Shown piece after piece: positions 20,508-28,889 of a stretch of DNA of 64,000 nucleotides (its first letter is position 1; every line of letters begins with the position of its first letter). The translations under genes and the position numbers were made by a program. Source of the DNA: Parelaphostrongylus tenuis (taxonomy: Eukaryota; Nematoda; Chromadorea; Rhabditida; Metastrongylidae); assembly GCA_019055375.1 (NCBI GenBank), contig JAHQIW010007202.1, positions 41,172-105,171 on the forward strand, given 5' to 3'. The notes under the pieces are model-generated. The model saw only the letters and a program-made list of their open reading frames with translations, had not been told where the DNA came from and ran no database searches.

Positions 20508-20678
20508 ATATTCCTGCCTTTCGAAGATCCGATTTTCGCGTGTCAACTCTGCAGTGCAACTGAACAAGTCGCGGTTCCGCCTCTCTAACTTCTTTTCCAG
20601 ACCATATGCCTTGTTAAGCTCATCGAGAAGCTCATGGTTTAACTGAAGACTGGGACGATTATTTAGATGTCGGCAGGC
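20508..20678 (-). pseudogene. MRCK-locus coiled-coil exon, 57 codons
   Basis: The exon is 171 nt, phase 0 at both ends, with acceptor GTTTCAG and donor GTAAGG. It reads ACRHLNNRPSLQLNHELLDE, LNKAYGLEKKLERRNRDLFS, then CTAELTRENRIFERQEY. It is Leu/Glu/Arg-rich with coil spacing. Splice sites and frame are intact. It lies in order between the 23-kb and 18-kb coil exons. Confidence 0.7.
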
Positions 20679-20955
20679 CTGAAACAAAGCTAAACAGACA
20701 GTGGGAAGGCATTCCAAGTCACTAGAAAAAAAGTCGAAGCTTTTAATCCCTAAAATCACTCCATTATATCAGTTAACCTCAGCATTGTGACGTATAGTAC
20801 CAAATGACGCATAGTGATGAGCAGAATCGAACCCACATATAACTCTACGCTGCACCGTTTTTCCATCACTCTTTTCGCTACGACGCATCTACCTGCCAGC
20901 AACCAACAGTCAACGGCTTGGTCCTGGTAGTTGGTATCGACATTGACCCCAGTAT

Positions 20956-21138
20956 GTGGAGTGCTGTGCAAAAACGTTTGCGTCAGCCCTGATTCGAACA
21001 CAGGTCTCACTCTTTCCGGGAGCGTATACTAACCGTTAGCATTGTGTCGGTAGTGCAACGGTTAGCATACGCTCCCGGATAGAGTGAGATCTGGGTTCGA
21101 ATCCCGGCTGACGCAAACATTTTTGCAGAGCACTCTAC
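20956..21138. repeat. Head-to-head T-family hairpin, ~83-bp arms
   Basis: The left arm (20,956-21,040, minus copy) and right arm (21,057-21,138, + copy) are near-perfect inverse repeats from GTGGAGTGCTGTGCAAAAA through the whole tRNA-like body. The loop is only about 16 nt. The smaller hairpin at 3,966-4,065 has the same outer arm. A transcript would fold into one long duplex. Confidence 0.85.
21044..21114 (+). repeat. Best-preserved tRNA-like unit of the T family
   Basis: The 71 nt fold as a cloverleaf by hand: acceptor GTGTCGG/CTGACGC (7 pairs with G-T), D stem GTGC/GCAT, anticodon stem CGCTC/GAGTG around loop CCGGATA, and T stem CTGGG/CCCGG around TTCGAAT. Both internal promoter boxes are plausible (AGTGCAACGG..., GGGTTCGAATC). 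Position 33 is C instead of the near-universal T, and many diverged copies exist. I treat it as a SINE head, not a decoding tRNA. Confidence 0.6.
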
Positions 21139-21289
21139 ATATTGTGTATACTATAACATCACACCACTGCAAGTGGCAGTCAAATAAAAAGAATTTAGAC
21201 TGATTATTGACCCCAGTCTTGCTGATAGATAATGGGTATTGGATGATCAGACAGATTTCTTTCTATTAACCGCTTCTAGCGGTGGTATG

Positions 21290-21380
21290 AGAGGGTCAAA
21301 GCACGCGCTCCTGGATAGAGCAAGATGCGGGTTTGGATCCTTCCTGACGCTAATGTTTTGCACATCATTCTGCAACACTA
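21290..21380 (+). repeat. T-family tRNA-like repeat
   Basis: CACGCGCTCCTGGATAGAGCAAGATG, then GGGTTTGGATCCTTCCTGACGC, is the anticodon-stem to acceptor half of the family, followed by the usual CACATCATTC tail. Confidence 0.6.
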
Positions 21381-21439
21381 GGTATCACTAGATATCTGTT
21401 TATAAACCTTATTTCGAACATTAAGGATAGTCTGTGGGA

Positions 21440-21560
21440 ATATTCAGCGCCTTTTGAAGGCTGGGACGTCAAAGCCATACGTACGTTTCGGGGTGTCGCC
21501 TGCTTCATCAGTGGCCCTCGCCCCACACTGAGCCCTACTTTCCTTTACAGCAGGAAGCAA
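21440..21560. mobile_element. G-family repeat fragment
   Basis: GGGACGTCAAAGCCATACGTACG, TTCGGGGTGTCGCCTGC, CATCAGTGGCCCTCGCCCCAC and GAGCCCTACTTTC match successive blocks of the G elements at 61.3-61.9 kb. Confidence 0.55.
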
Positions 21561-21634
21561 CGTGAGAATTTCTTTATTCAATAAGTTGTGCGAAGACTTA
21601 CTGCCGTTTTCGTTTTTGAAATGATTTTTGCAAT

Positions 21635-22105
21635 CAAATTGAATGATCTTGGTTGCGCCCAATTGCGCAGTTTCATTTTGGTATATAACTTGCCTATATC
21701 TGTCTTAAGATAAAGTCGTCTGAAAATTCGCTTGCTGCTAATGCACGAATGGCGCGCAGGGAAAAATGCTTATGAAGCGGCGCGCAAGATTAATGGAGCT
21801 TGGAGCGGTAATACGGATGCGAAAAGAACGGCTACGAAATGGTTTGCGAAGTTCAAAGCTGGAGAAAACGATCTGGAAGATCAGTCGCGCATGGGGCGTC
21901 CACAAAATGCTGATCGTCAAGCTGTACTTAAGATAGCCAACTAACCGACTTCACTAACATTTTCCCCTACGCGCCATTCGTGCATGAATAGTGAACGAAA
22001 TTGTACCCAAGATAGCTCCATCTTAGTGCAAGTATGGGCAAGTTGTATACCAAAATGTTCGTGAGGAAATGAGCACTTAAACGATGCCATAACCACGCAA
22101 TTTCA
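21635..22105. mobile_element. Mariner element rebuilt as head-to-head palindrome (copy A)
   Basis: The left end reads inward on the + strand into a 70-codon frame (21,732-21,944) with LLMHEWRAGKNAYEAARKIN, KWFAKFKAGENDLEDQ and MGRPQ. This is the N-terminal helix-turn-helix region of mariner transposase. The right end, read on the minus strand, begins with the same terminal sequence and the same CACGAATGGCGCG codons (HEWR) before breaking off. Both outer parts are thus 5' ends of the element, and there is no catalytic D,D34D region. Total length is about 470 bp. It cannot encode an active transposase; mobilisation would need a helper. Confidence 0.8.
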
Positions 22106-22184
22106 CTGCAAAATTCAAATTGAGAAACTAAGACGGTGCGGACTTCTTGTACAACCTACTAATAAATGCTTTTTCAATTGAACT

Positions 22185-22620
22185 TCGAGTTTCTGGTATT
22201 ACTCCAATACTTCTTATTTCTTCTATGCGTTGACATGACTTTTGTGCAAATAACTCTTATTTAGGCAGAAAACTTGGAGTGTGAGTAAATTCCTTTGTGC
22301 TCCTACAGCGCACTATAGAAACCTTTCCAAAACCAGATACAGCTTCGTAATCGCCGTGCTTTGTGCTATCGAATGATTAGAGGTTCAGCCTAATGAGTAC
22401 TCATACTTAGATTCTAGCCATGCAAACAAAGCACTCCAAGTGTGAAACGAGATTTTATTCTAGAAAGGTCTCTTTAGATACCAAGCACAGCGCTGAAATC
22501 GTCGCCATCCATGCTTTCGAACGATACTGGAGCTCTGGGGAAAAAACAAGTCTGCACAGCGAAAGAGACTGTTGAAAATTTGTGCATCGAAAACGATGCA
22601 CGCCATTCGCAAAGGAGTGA
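22185..22620. mobile_element. K-family repeat
   Basis: Blocks CGAGTTTCTGGTATTACTCC, AATACTTCTTATTT, CTTGGAGTGTGAGTAAA, TGTGCTATCGAATGATTAGAG, GCACTCCAAGTGTGAAACG, GCTTTCGAACGATACTGG and CACAGCGAAAGAGACTGTTG follow the order of the K copy at 35,070-35,440. The right end resembles CGCAAAGGAGTG, the inverse of CTCCTTTGCG. The left terminus is lost. Confidence 0.5.
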
Positions 22621-22773
22621 GAAATCTCACGTACTACTCCGAAATTTGCTATAGGCGATGACAGACACAAAAAGGCATACTCACTGACATACTAATAACT
22701 AGATACCACTTTCAAAGACTTCTTGCAACCACTTCAAAAAATCCGCTACATTCAATCGCGCCTGGATTAGGCT

Positions 22774-23247
22774 TTAGTTAGAATCGGACTGAGAATAACG
22801 ATAGATCAGTGACAACCCAAAAGATATCAACGACCACAAAATGTAGGATCGTCTCACTTGCCGCCTACGTTTACGCCCGCTGCCTAGTCGATTTGCTGCG
22901 CGTGGAGACAACGTTCTTGAATGTATACAAGCAACTGCAGAAAGTTTTCCTCGTTTTCTGCCCATTAATCCACTCTCTTCAGTGCTACCAAGGTAGCATT
23001 GCTGCTGTTGCAATGGCCGAGCCGCTAAGGGATCAGGTGGATCGTCGCATTCACCGCCACCTCTCGACAACTCGCAGTCCTTAACTCTAGCCCTATTCAT
23101 ACTACCACAACAGTCATCCATTTCAAAATCGCCCGAATCATTAGCGCTAATTAGCAGATTGCTCACCTGCTGCAACTTTGGCTTCTCCAAAATCAACTGG
23201 CAATGCTTCTCCTTCAGTTCGCGAACTTTCTTCTCCAACTCCTCCAC
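22774..23247 (-). pseudogene. Read-through open frame with tail-anchor-like end
   Basis: A 157-codon minus-strand frame continues past the donor of the 23,167-23,296 coil exon. It begins ELEKKVRELKEKHCQL (coil), passes through an acidic, Gly-rich and Gln-rich stretch (GGGECDDPPDP, PLQQQQC) and a basic RKRRRQVRR. It ends with a hydrophobic stretch SYILWSLISFGLSLIY about 10 residues from the stop. In outline this is a coiled-coil tail-anchored protein. It is long for chance in AT-rich DNA. However, a good GTGAGC donor lies early in it and no homolog is recognised, so an intron read-through is just as likely. Confidence 0.3.
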
Positions 23248-23296
23248 ATCTGGATTTTTAGCGGTGGCAGCTCGCTCTTGCGCGGGTCTTTAATAT
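23167..23296 (-). pseudogene. MRCK-locus coiled-coil exon
   Basis: It follows TATTTTCAG and ends CAGCAG before GTGAGC. The coil frame reads RAATAKNPDVEELEKKVREL, then KEKHCQLILEKPKLQQ. That frame has a TAA just inside the acceptor and does not match the phase of the preceding exon, so there is a lesion or a mis-assigned border. A degenerate copy (KKRFRELKEVVVQE) is at 28,260-28,330. Confidence 0.55.
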
Positions 23297-23388
23297 CTGA
23301 AAATAGTCAGCTGAAAGTCATCAAAGCTAGATGGAGTCGCATGTCTACTAGGAATTTCAGAAACAGAAAAAATAAATTTAGGCCCTAC

Positions 23389-23486
23389 CTGGATTTCATC
23401 CCGAAGCTTTGCTATCGCCTGTTTGTAGTTTTTCTCTTCATCCCAACGAGGTTCACCAGAAAACGACTGGATAAAATGACTCGCTT
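23389..23486 (-). pseudogene. MRCK-locus exon, kinase-to-coil region
   Basis: 98 nt between TTTTGCAG and GTAGGG. It reads EASHFIQSFSGEPRWDEEKN, then YKQAIAKLRDEIQ. The second half is coil-like (YKQAIAKLRDEIQ has a, d spacing). Its start phase (two bases) does not fit the candidate exon just upstream. The open frame and both splice sites look genuine. Confidence 0.55.
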
Positions 23487-23588
23487 CTGCAAAATGCTCG
23501 TTATTTCGTAGATCAAATACTCCAGAAAAGCCAAAGCAAGCATGAAGGCAATAGGCATTGTATACAAATTGGATACAACGAAGTAAAC

Positions 23589-23735
23589 CCTGACATTTTC
23601 TTGCCAACTCATTGCTTTCAACCTCCATTCCTCCAACCTCATGTCGTAGGTAACAGATCGAACTGTGTGCAATTCACCGATTCCAACAGCATTAGGTGAC
23701 AAACAATCGTCCAATGACCTCGCATCAGAGAACAA
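23589..23735 (-). pseudogene. Candidate MRCK-locus exon
   Basis: The frame reads SDARSLDDCLSPNAVGIGEL, then HTVRSVTYDMRLEEWRLKAM and SWQENVR before GTTTAC. It is rich in Arg, Glu and Leu toward the 3' end. A second frame (MEVESNELARKCQ) is equally coil-like, so the frame is uncertain. No good acceptor is seen. Confidence 0.3.
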
Positions 23736-23889
23736 ACTTTAGAAAGCCACTTATCAAAACGAGAGGAGGATGAGTCTAATAAAAATTTCTAGTGATTGCT
23801 GCGATGCGAAAATTGGGTTTCCCATGATTTCTCCCGCATTTCGACACCTTGCTAATTCAATTGTTTTATTTGATGAGATCAATCATTTC

Positions 23890-24515
23890 GGTTATAAAGG
23901 AACAAATGAATATATGACCTTCTTCTCTGTATAGAAATTTTTTACAGGAGTGTTAGCAATCGTTCGAGAGATGAAATCTCTGGCTAGAGCCGCACGTCGC
24001 CGGTTTTTTGAGAAAAACCCTTCAATAACGCTGCAGAATTCAAAATAAAACTATGCTTCACATGGGGTCCGCAATTCAACTATTGCTTCGCTGGAAGCAC
24101 GAAAAGCACGCGAAAGTGTACAGAAAATCTTCTAGTATTAAAGTCAGACGTTTAATGTGGAGCTCCTAAGTATAATTCATAATTGCATAGAAAAACGTAC
24201 TATCCTGCGGTCCACGGAAAGGTCAATCGTTCAACGTGCGTGTTGAAACCGCCACATCGATTTGCTCTCCCCTCCCAAAACCATAGAATAGTCAAAATCC
24301 TCTTGCCCGCGTGTGTGAATTTGATCCGATTTTCCCTCCTGCACAAGCTTTTTTTATTTCAAACTTTACAGCTTTTTAAAAGAGTAATTTAGGAAACCGG
24401 CCATAAACGTCTCTAACCAGAAATTCAAGCTTTTCAATGACTACTAACACTCCTTTAGAAAATTCTTGCATACCGACTGAGGTCGAATATTCATTCGTTC
24501 CCTTATTACAGAAAG
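23890..24515. mobile_element. F2-variant foldback element
   Basis: The left terminus AAAGGAACAAATGAATATATG is matched by the right terminus ATATTCATTCGTTCCCTTA. The left arm has GAGTGTTAGCAATCGTTCGAG, GCACGTCGCCGGTTTTTT and ATAACGCTGCAGAATTC; the right arm has TTCAATGACTACTAACACTCC. The interior holds CGGTCCACGGAAAGGTCAATCG and GAAACCGCCACATCG, shared inverted with 20.1 and 41.8 kb. The complete element is about 620 bp and non-coding. Confidence 0.7.
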
Positions 24516-24544
24516 TACTCAATTAGCCAGCAACATAACTACAA

Positions 24545-24800
24545 TTATGATAACTCAACTGCAGATAGTAGGGATCGACCAATCTCAGCGAATCGCGACA
24601 CTGAGTTGTTTTGGACGCTTCTCTCGTACTGCTGCGGCCAACTTGCGGACTTGTTCCCCGTAGACATTAGCACTGCCCGCTTATCGTCGAGCAGTTCCAA
24701 AAGCAGCATGTCCTGCCAGTCCCAAAAAATCGGAAGTATAATATACGAGCGTGAGACATGGGCTTGGTTGAGCTGACGGGTCATCACGTCACTGTGCGGA
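24545..24800 (-). mobile_element. Mariner transposase fragment (catalytic region)
   Basis: The minus strand gives ILPIFWDWQDMLLLELLDDK in one frame and, after a shift, VYGEQVRKLAAAVREKRPK in another. Mariner transposases have a ...WWDxKGVLxxELL, then YCxQLxxLxxAxxEKRP succession just before the second catalytic Asp. The two frames join as one ancestral reading with an indel. The catalytic HDNARPH motif is not seen downstream. It is a relic inserted in the kinase part of the MRCK locus and differs from the palindromic mariner copies. Confidence 0.65.
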
Positions 24801-24959
24801 AGCCCATTTCATTTGATGGCGAGCCATGGTGCTACGGCCATATTCAAGTGCAACCAGAACCTTGTCCAGTTTACCACAGTCTTTTGGCATTAAGCAAGGT
24901 AATAATACCAAAATCTTGCCTACAGGCCATGTATTAATATTCTCGAATAGTGAACTAAA

Positions 24960-25180
24960 TACCGTTTGATGTAGAGCGATATGCAAAACTTTCGCGTGAG
25001 GCGGGTTTCGAACCCACAACTTACTCTATTCGGGAGCGTATAATTGAAAATTTATACCACTGCTAGCGCTCTCGCATATAGTGAGGAGCGGGCTCTAGTC
25101 TCGCCTGAAGCGCAAGTCTTGCACATAACTCTACATTACTTGGCATATCTAAGAAATCTTACCACCGCTGAAGCGACTAA
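24960..25180. repeat. T-family repeats, head to head
   Basis: Minus copy: CGTGAGGCGGGTTTCGAACCC (about 24,990-25,050). Plus copy: GCTAGCGCTCTCGCATATAGTG and GGGCTCTAGTCTCGCCTGAAGC (25,060-25,115). Both face outward from a short centre, as in the other T hairpins. The common tail follows. Confidence 0.65.
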
Positions 25181-25194
25181 GTGAAAATAATTCT

Positions 25195-25240
25195 ATATGT
25201 ATGCATAAATATGTGTATATATACATATATGTTTGAGATT
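25195..25240. repeat. AT palindrome
   Basis: ATGTGTATATATACATATATG is nearly self-complementary and could extrude a cruciform. No other signal. Confidence 0.5.
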
Positions 25241-25284
25241 AGGTCAGAAAAAACCTCTTTATACTGTAAAAAAGAAAAACTCAC

Positions 25285-25376
25285 CCTTACGCAACAATCG
25301 AAGACAACTTTCAAAATCCCCTAGCCGTAAATGCCCTATATGTAAATCAACTAGAACATCATCCCATTTTACGTCT
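25285..25376 (-). pseudogene. mrck-1: MRCK exon: catalytic loop and DFG region
   Basis: After CGTTTAG the exon reads DVKWDDVLVDLHIGHLRLGD, then FESCLRLLRK, followed by a GTGAGT donor. The family pattern is (H)RDVKPDNVLLDxxGHIRLADFGSC. The Asp and Lys of the catalytic loop are present, the PDN Asn is Asp, and DFG (metal-binding Asp at 25,316-25,318) is followed by Glu instead of Gly. The frame is open over 30 codons and phases are one base each side. The DFE change would be expected to cripple phosphotransfer. Confidence 0.85.
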
Positions 25377-25439
25377 CTAAACGAAGAAATAAAAACATAA
25401 CATCAAAAGGATAAAATGATTTTATGATATATTTAACTA

Positions 25440-25945
25440 AGTGCAACGCATGCCTTTATGAGAGAAAAAATCGCTCCCTGTATGGATGAGACGAAGGTTC
25501 AACTCTCGTCTGAAGTCTAATTTTCTTATAGTACTCAATTCCTTTAGGTGTTTCGGAACATCAAACGCTGTGAAAAAAGCAGTGAAAACATAGAAAGCTA
25601 GAGAAAAAATCATTGATCAGTAATGCCGAGGTCAGAGGAGAGGCAGCCATCAAAACACGACGGCTTTGAAGAAGGCTAAAGTGTTGGGATGTCAGCCGAA
25701 TAAACTCTACTTATCGAAGTCGAGTTGTCAATTAACTATAAAAGAATTGAAAACTGTTGACTGCAAATATACAAATCGAATATATATCGAAGAAGAATGG
25801 TAGCAAAGCGGTGACATCTGTGACGTAGTGGAGACACACCTGTAAGAGTGAAACGCGGGTTAAACTCTCGCCTAAGGTCGAATTTTGTATGCCACTCATT
25901 ATTCTCAGATGTATGTTTACAACATTATACCACGGTTAAAACGCA
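25440..25945 (+). repeat. T-family repeats, two + copies
   Basis: Copies at 25,465-25,525 (CTGTATGGATGAGACGAAGG, TTCAACTCTCGTCTGAAGTC) and 25,815-25,885 (CACCTGTAAGAGTGAAACGC, GGGTTAAACTCTCGCCTAAGG). Box B is degenerate in both. Between them, 25,560-25,780 has no recognised content. Confidence 0.55.
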
Positions 25946-26159
25946 GTAAAACTTAATAGTTCGCATTGATTATACTAGTGATTGCTGTGCTTTGGATTAC
26001 GATTAAGAACCGTACAGATGAACGTAACCCAAAATATGAACGGAGTTGATCGCCAAAACTATTTCAGCGATGTAAAAAGGAGCCATCGTCTCAGGAATAC
26101 GATCCTCGAACTTCGATAACATGTGAGCATATCACCGCCAACATAGCAGTCTACAACGA

Positions 26160-26530
26160 AATACTAGACAATGGAGTTTCATGAATAATATCGTAAGAAG
26201 CATATTAACTCGATATCTAAGAGAATTGAGTGGTATTCAACACATATGGCTCTAGGTGGAAGTTGAGCTAGCATTTCACTGCATGTGGAGTGCGTGCTGC
26301 CACTACAACAACTAGACCAGCCTGTTGCTACCACTCTTCTTTCAGTACACTCTACCATAACTACCAGCAACCAACCCTCAGTGGGCTTGGTCTAACTACG
26401 AAAGCTTATATCGAAGAAAGAGTGGCAGCGAAACGCTGGTCACTCTCCTGCTGTGGTAGCACTCGCTCCCCGGTATGGATGAAACGCAGGTTCAACTCAT
26501 GCTTGGGGTCGAATATTCGGCTAACCACTA
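26160..26530. repeat. T-family repeats inserted in the kinase region
   Basis: The + copy at 26,440-26,510 has CTCCTGCTGTGGTAGCACTCG, CCCCGGTATGGATGAAACGC and AGGTTCAACTCATGCTTGGGG. The left part has an opposite-facing copy and the shared tail with ACCAGCAACCAACCCTCAGTG. It abuts the alpha-E kinase relic at 26,538, so this repeat probably truncated that exon. Confidence 0.6.
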
Positions 26531-26537
26531 AATAATC

Positions 26538-26582
26538 TAAGAATCGTAATTTCAGCAAGATAATATTTCCCTTCAGAAAGCA
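26538..26582 (-). pseudogene. mrck-1: MRCK exon relic: kinase alpha-E region
   Basis: After an ACTTTTAG acceptor the minus strand reads LSEGKYYLAEITIL. The family has LPEx(M)AxFYxAEMVLA at this point, between the glycine-rich lobe and catalytic loop. Only about 14 residues remain before T-family repeat sequence. Order and strand agree with neighbours. Confidence 0.5.
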
Positions 26583-26689
26583 CTAAAAGTGAAGAATTCA
26601 ATCAAACCATCTCTACAATTCATGAGTGCCTCGGAGAAAGAACATGCAGCTATTATACAGGAACAAATAAAATTCATCGCTCGCCTCAC

Positions 26690-26833
26690 CAAGTTTTTCT
26701 CGTCTTGGAAAGCAAAGCGCAGATCTGTTATCCATCGTCGATCATCATAGACAAGCACATAAAGTTATTTTCGAAAACATGCCGTTTCTTCACGTTTTAG
26801 CATCTCCAATTTATTTATTTTCACGGCAATTAT
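26690..26833 (-). pseudogene. mrck-1: MRCK exon: VAIK lysine to beta4/5
   Basis: A 144-nt exon, phase 0 both ends, with CTTTAG acceptor and GTGAGG donor. It reads IIAVKINKLEMLKREETACF, then RK, a TAA stop at 26,765-26,767, then LYVLVYDDRRWITDLRFAFQ and DEKNL. The segment LKREETACFREERDVLV(Y)xDRRWITxLxxAFQDEKNL is diagnostic of MRCK kinases. The ATP-contacting Lys (AVK) is retained. One residue is missing after it, and the stop replaces the E-E-R region. Very strong family match, clearly disabled. Confidence 0.9.
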
Positions 26834-27004
26834 CTAAAGCAAAGAGAGGCCTTCCACTAGCCATCAATTGACCGTTTAAATGAAAGAAGCTTTCTGAATC
26901 TCTCCACAAAAATACGGAAACGTAAGTTATTCCACTTCATACAGAAACGAAGGTGATAAGCTGTAAAACAGAACAAATTAAATGAAGAAAAACAACGATA
27001 GCAC

Positions 27005-27129
27005 CTCTCAAGCATTTCGCATCCGTACTACGGCCACTTCATCAAATGCTCCCTTGTCGATCACCTGGAGAAGATCGAAATCGTCCCGACATAATCGCAG
27101 CTCCCTTGCTCGCGTAACGACGGCTTTAG
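27005..27129 (-). pseudogene. mrck-1: MRCK exon: kinase N-lobe with glycine loop
   Basis: 125 nt: two bases completing a codon from exon 2, then 41 codons, with CTTTAG acceptor and GTGCTA donor. It reads KAVVTRARELRLCRDDFDLL, then QVIDKGAFDEVAVVRMRNA, a TGA at 27,008-27,010, then E. The family has AKxLRLxRDDFExLKVIGxGAFGEVAVVxM. Two glycines of GxGxFG are Asp here. The TGA stands where GGA (Gly) is expected. Phase agrees with exons 2 and 4. Confidence 0.9.
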
Positions 27130-27222
27130 CTAAAGACTACTACTAAAAATAAAAAAGAAATATGTAAATTGAATGTGACTCTGTGACCAATAAAATTATT
27201 TCTGTTGTTACGTAGGTTATTC

Positions 27223-27448
27223 TTAACCCTTCAAGGACTACCATTAATAAGCAGGCGGCGCCGTGCCGTCATTACGCGACAGTTTGACAAGTGGTCAAAC
27301 AGGAGGCTCTGTTGCCCATTCATGCGTGTTTGGTCGTGTGCCTGCTTTCAAACTAGATGCGAAGCCGCGCCGCCATTACAGTGAGGAAGGGGGGTTCGAC
27401 GCCGCGCGATAAGTACCAAAATGAATCGCATGGTTTCCAAAGGGTTAA
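27223..27448. mobile_element. piggyBac-like MITE with TTAA ends
   Basis: TTAA (27,223-27,226) is followed by CCCTTCAAGGAC, and the right end TTTCCAAAGGG is followed by TTAA (27,445-27,448). TTAA target duplication and CCCTT ends fit piggyBac. The interior is GC-rich (GGCGGCGCCGTGCCGTC and GAAGCCGCGCCGCC as partial inverse repeats). At 226 bp it is too short for a transposase. Confidence 0.65.
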
Positions 27449-27536
27449 TCAACGAAAATTCTCAAGGTAAAGAGGCTTTTCTTCGCCACACTCTTCAATC
27501 AAAAACTCTTCGGTATCAATCATGACATGACGTTCC

Positions 27537-27650
27537 GTGGGGTGTCCGTTGACTGTTGGAGAGCGTTGAGGGATTGGGGTTCAACCCCGCGTCGAGCCTC
27601 GTCTAACATCGCCAGTCACTCGGCCACAAGTCTGCCATGTCGGCAAACAC
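27537..27650 (-). mobile_element. L-family tRNA-like SINE
   Basis: Minus strand: GACTTGTGGCCGAGTGACTGG (A box), then GACGAGGCTCGACGCGGGGTTG and CCAATCCCTCAACGCTCTCC. It is the copy nearest to the presumed family consensus in the A box. Confidence 0.65.
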
Positions 27651-27739
27651 TGGAGCCGAAATTCTAAACTATGATGACGTGGCTCGACTTCTTTGAACCA
27701 ATAATCGACTCCAAAATATTTTATTTACACGATCCGTCA

Positions 27740-28330
27740 TCACAATTTACTTCCCGGAGGACCCCAGCACTTCCTGCATTCCTTTCGTTTCCACGCATTC
27801 ATCTTTCATTAACGCCTTCAGACACTCCACGTGTGACTTTAGCTGCTGCTTAAAGATCTCGCCATTTATCTGGATGACAGGGAATGATGGTCGAGGCAAC
27901 TCCTATCGAGATCTCGGAGGTAGCTGAGCTATGGCGTCCCTAAAGGCGTCCGCTGATTGATTGCAAGAGAGTGTTGAGGGAAGGGATAGCACCAGTGTCC
28001 TGCTTATCACTATTGCTTCCTGATACACCACATCACTGACCATCGCGTTACTCTTTTCCCAGTCAACTTCAATAAACATCCTACGGATTTCGGTACAGTT
28101 TCGGCCGTCGCTGCGACGTTCCAAGTTAAACACTAAGAAATCCTTGACTGTCAACTCCTTGATAGATAAAAAGCTTTAGAAGAAACTCACTGAATTTCTA
28201 ACCCAATGAGCAAATTGAAGGTCTATTACTAAACATGAAACCTCCATAAATAAAAAAAATCAGTCACTCTTGCACCACTACTTCCTTCAATTCGCGGAAC
28301 CTCTTCTTCAATCACAAATCTCTCATGAAC
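27740..28330 (-). pseudogene. Duplicated coiled-coil exons inside the N-terminal introns
   Basis: Three coil exon relics lie between exon 3 and exon 2 of the kinase part, where coil exons do not belong. About 28,260-28,330 reads KKRFRELKEVVVQE; 28,042-28,165 reads ELTVKDFLVFNLERRSDGRN, then CTEIRRMFIEVDWEKSNAM before GTCAGT; 27,746-27,865 reads INGEIFKQQLKSHVECLKAL, then MKDECVETKGMQEVLGS. The first and third match the exons at 23.2 and 18.9 kb. This is therefore a block duplication of part of the coil region into the 5' intron, with this copy of the third exon being the intact one. Confidence 0.55.
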
Positions 28331-28339
28331 CTCGCGGTT

Positions 28340-28888
28340 CATTAGGAGAGAAAAATCTTGCGTCAGTATTCAAACGAAGCGAGAAAAGTGGGAACAAATA
28401 AATTAACACCACTCGGGTATTAAAATTGCCTCCAACAATTTGGGTAATCTTCTATTATTAATATAAAACCACTAAGAGATTCTACAGTAGTCGCACAACA
28501 CCTCAGTCTATCGACACCTACGCTTTTCAATAGAGACGACTGCGGATGACCTGTCAAAAGGAAACAACTAAAATATTAGCACAAAACACGAATTGGGACC
28601 AGAAACAACTGCATGCTTCATCAATGCCACGTCACTGCGTTGAAGACCAACAAAGAATATCTCGCCAGTCGAATATCTCAAATGAATATCCTAAGTTTCA
28701 GACCGCAGGAAGAGATGTCGTATTATAGAACTTTGTCAGAATTAGTAATTCATATGTTAAATTCCAATGTGGAACCCTTCATCGACAAGTGTTGTGAAAC
28801 GAAAAAGCATACGTCATTTTCTGTTAGTTAGTTACATAAATTTTGGCACTAGAGCAATGAGCACCAAATTTGTTAGCCAAATGTAATT
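28340..28888. other. No feature recognised
   Basis: Two overlapping + strand open frames (28,546-28,831) are short and unremarkable. No repeat family member was recognised. Confidence 0.35.
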
Positions 28889-28889
28889 A

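Noticed and set aside
21044..21114. Functional tRNA gene
   Set aside because: A cloverleaf can be drawn, but position 33 is not T, it is one arm of a palindrome, and about 25 diverged relatives with tails exist nearby.
21732..21944. Active mariner transposase
   Set aside because: Only the N-terminal HTH region is present; the rest is replaced by an inverted copy of the 5' end, so no catalytic residues exist.
24789..25019. 76-codon minus-strand frame as a separate gene
   Set aside because: It runs from a T-family repeat into mariner debris; no domain and a mixed origin.
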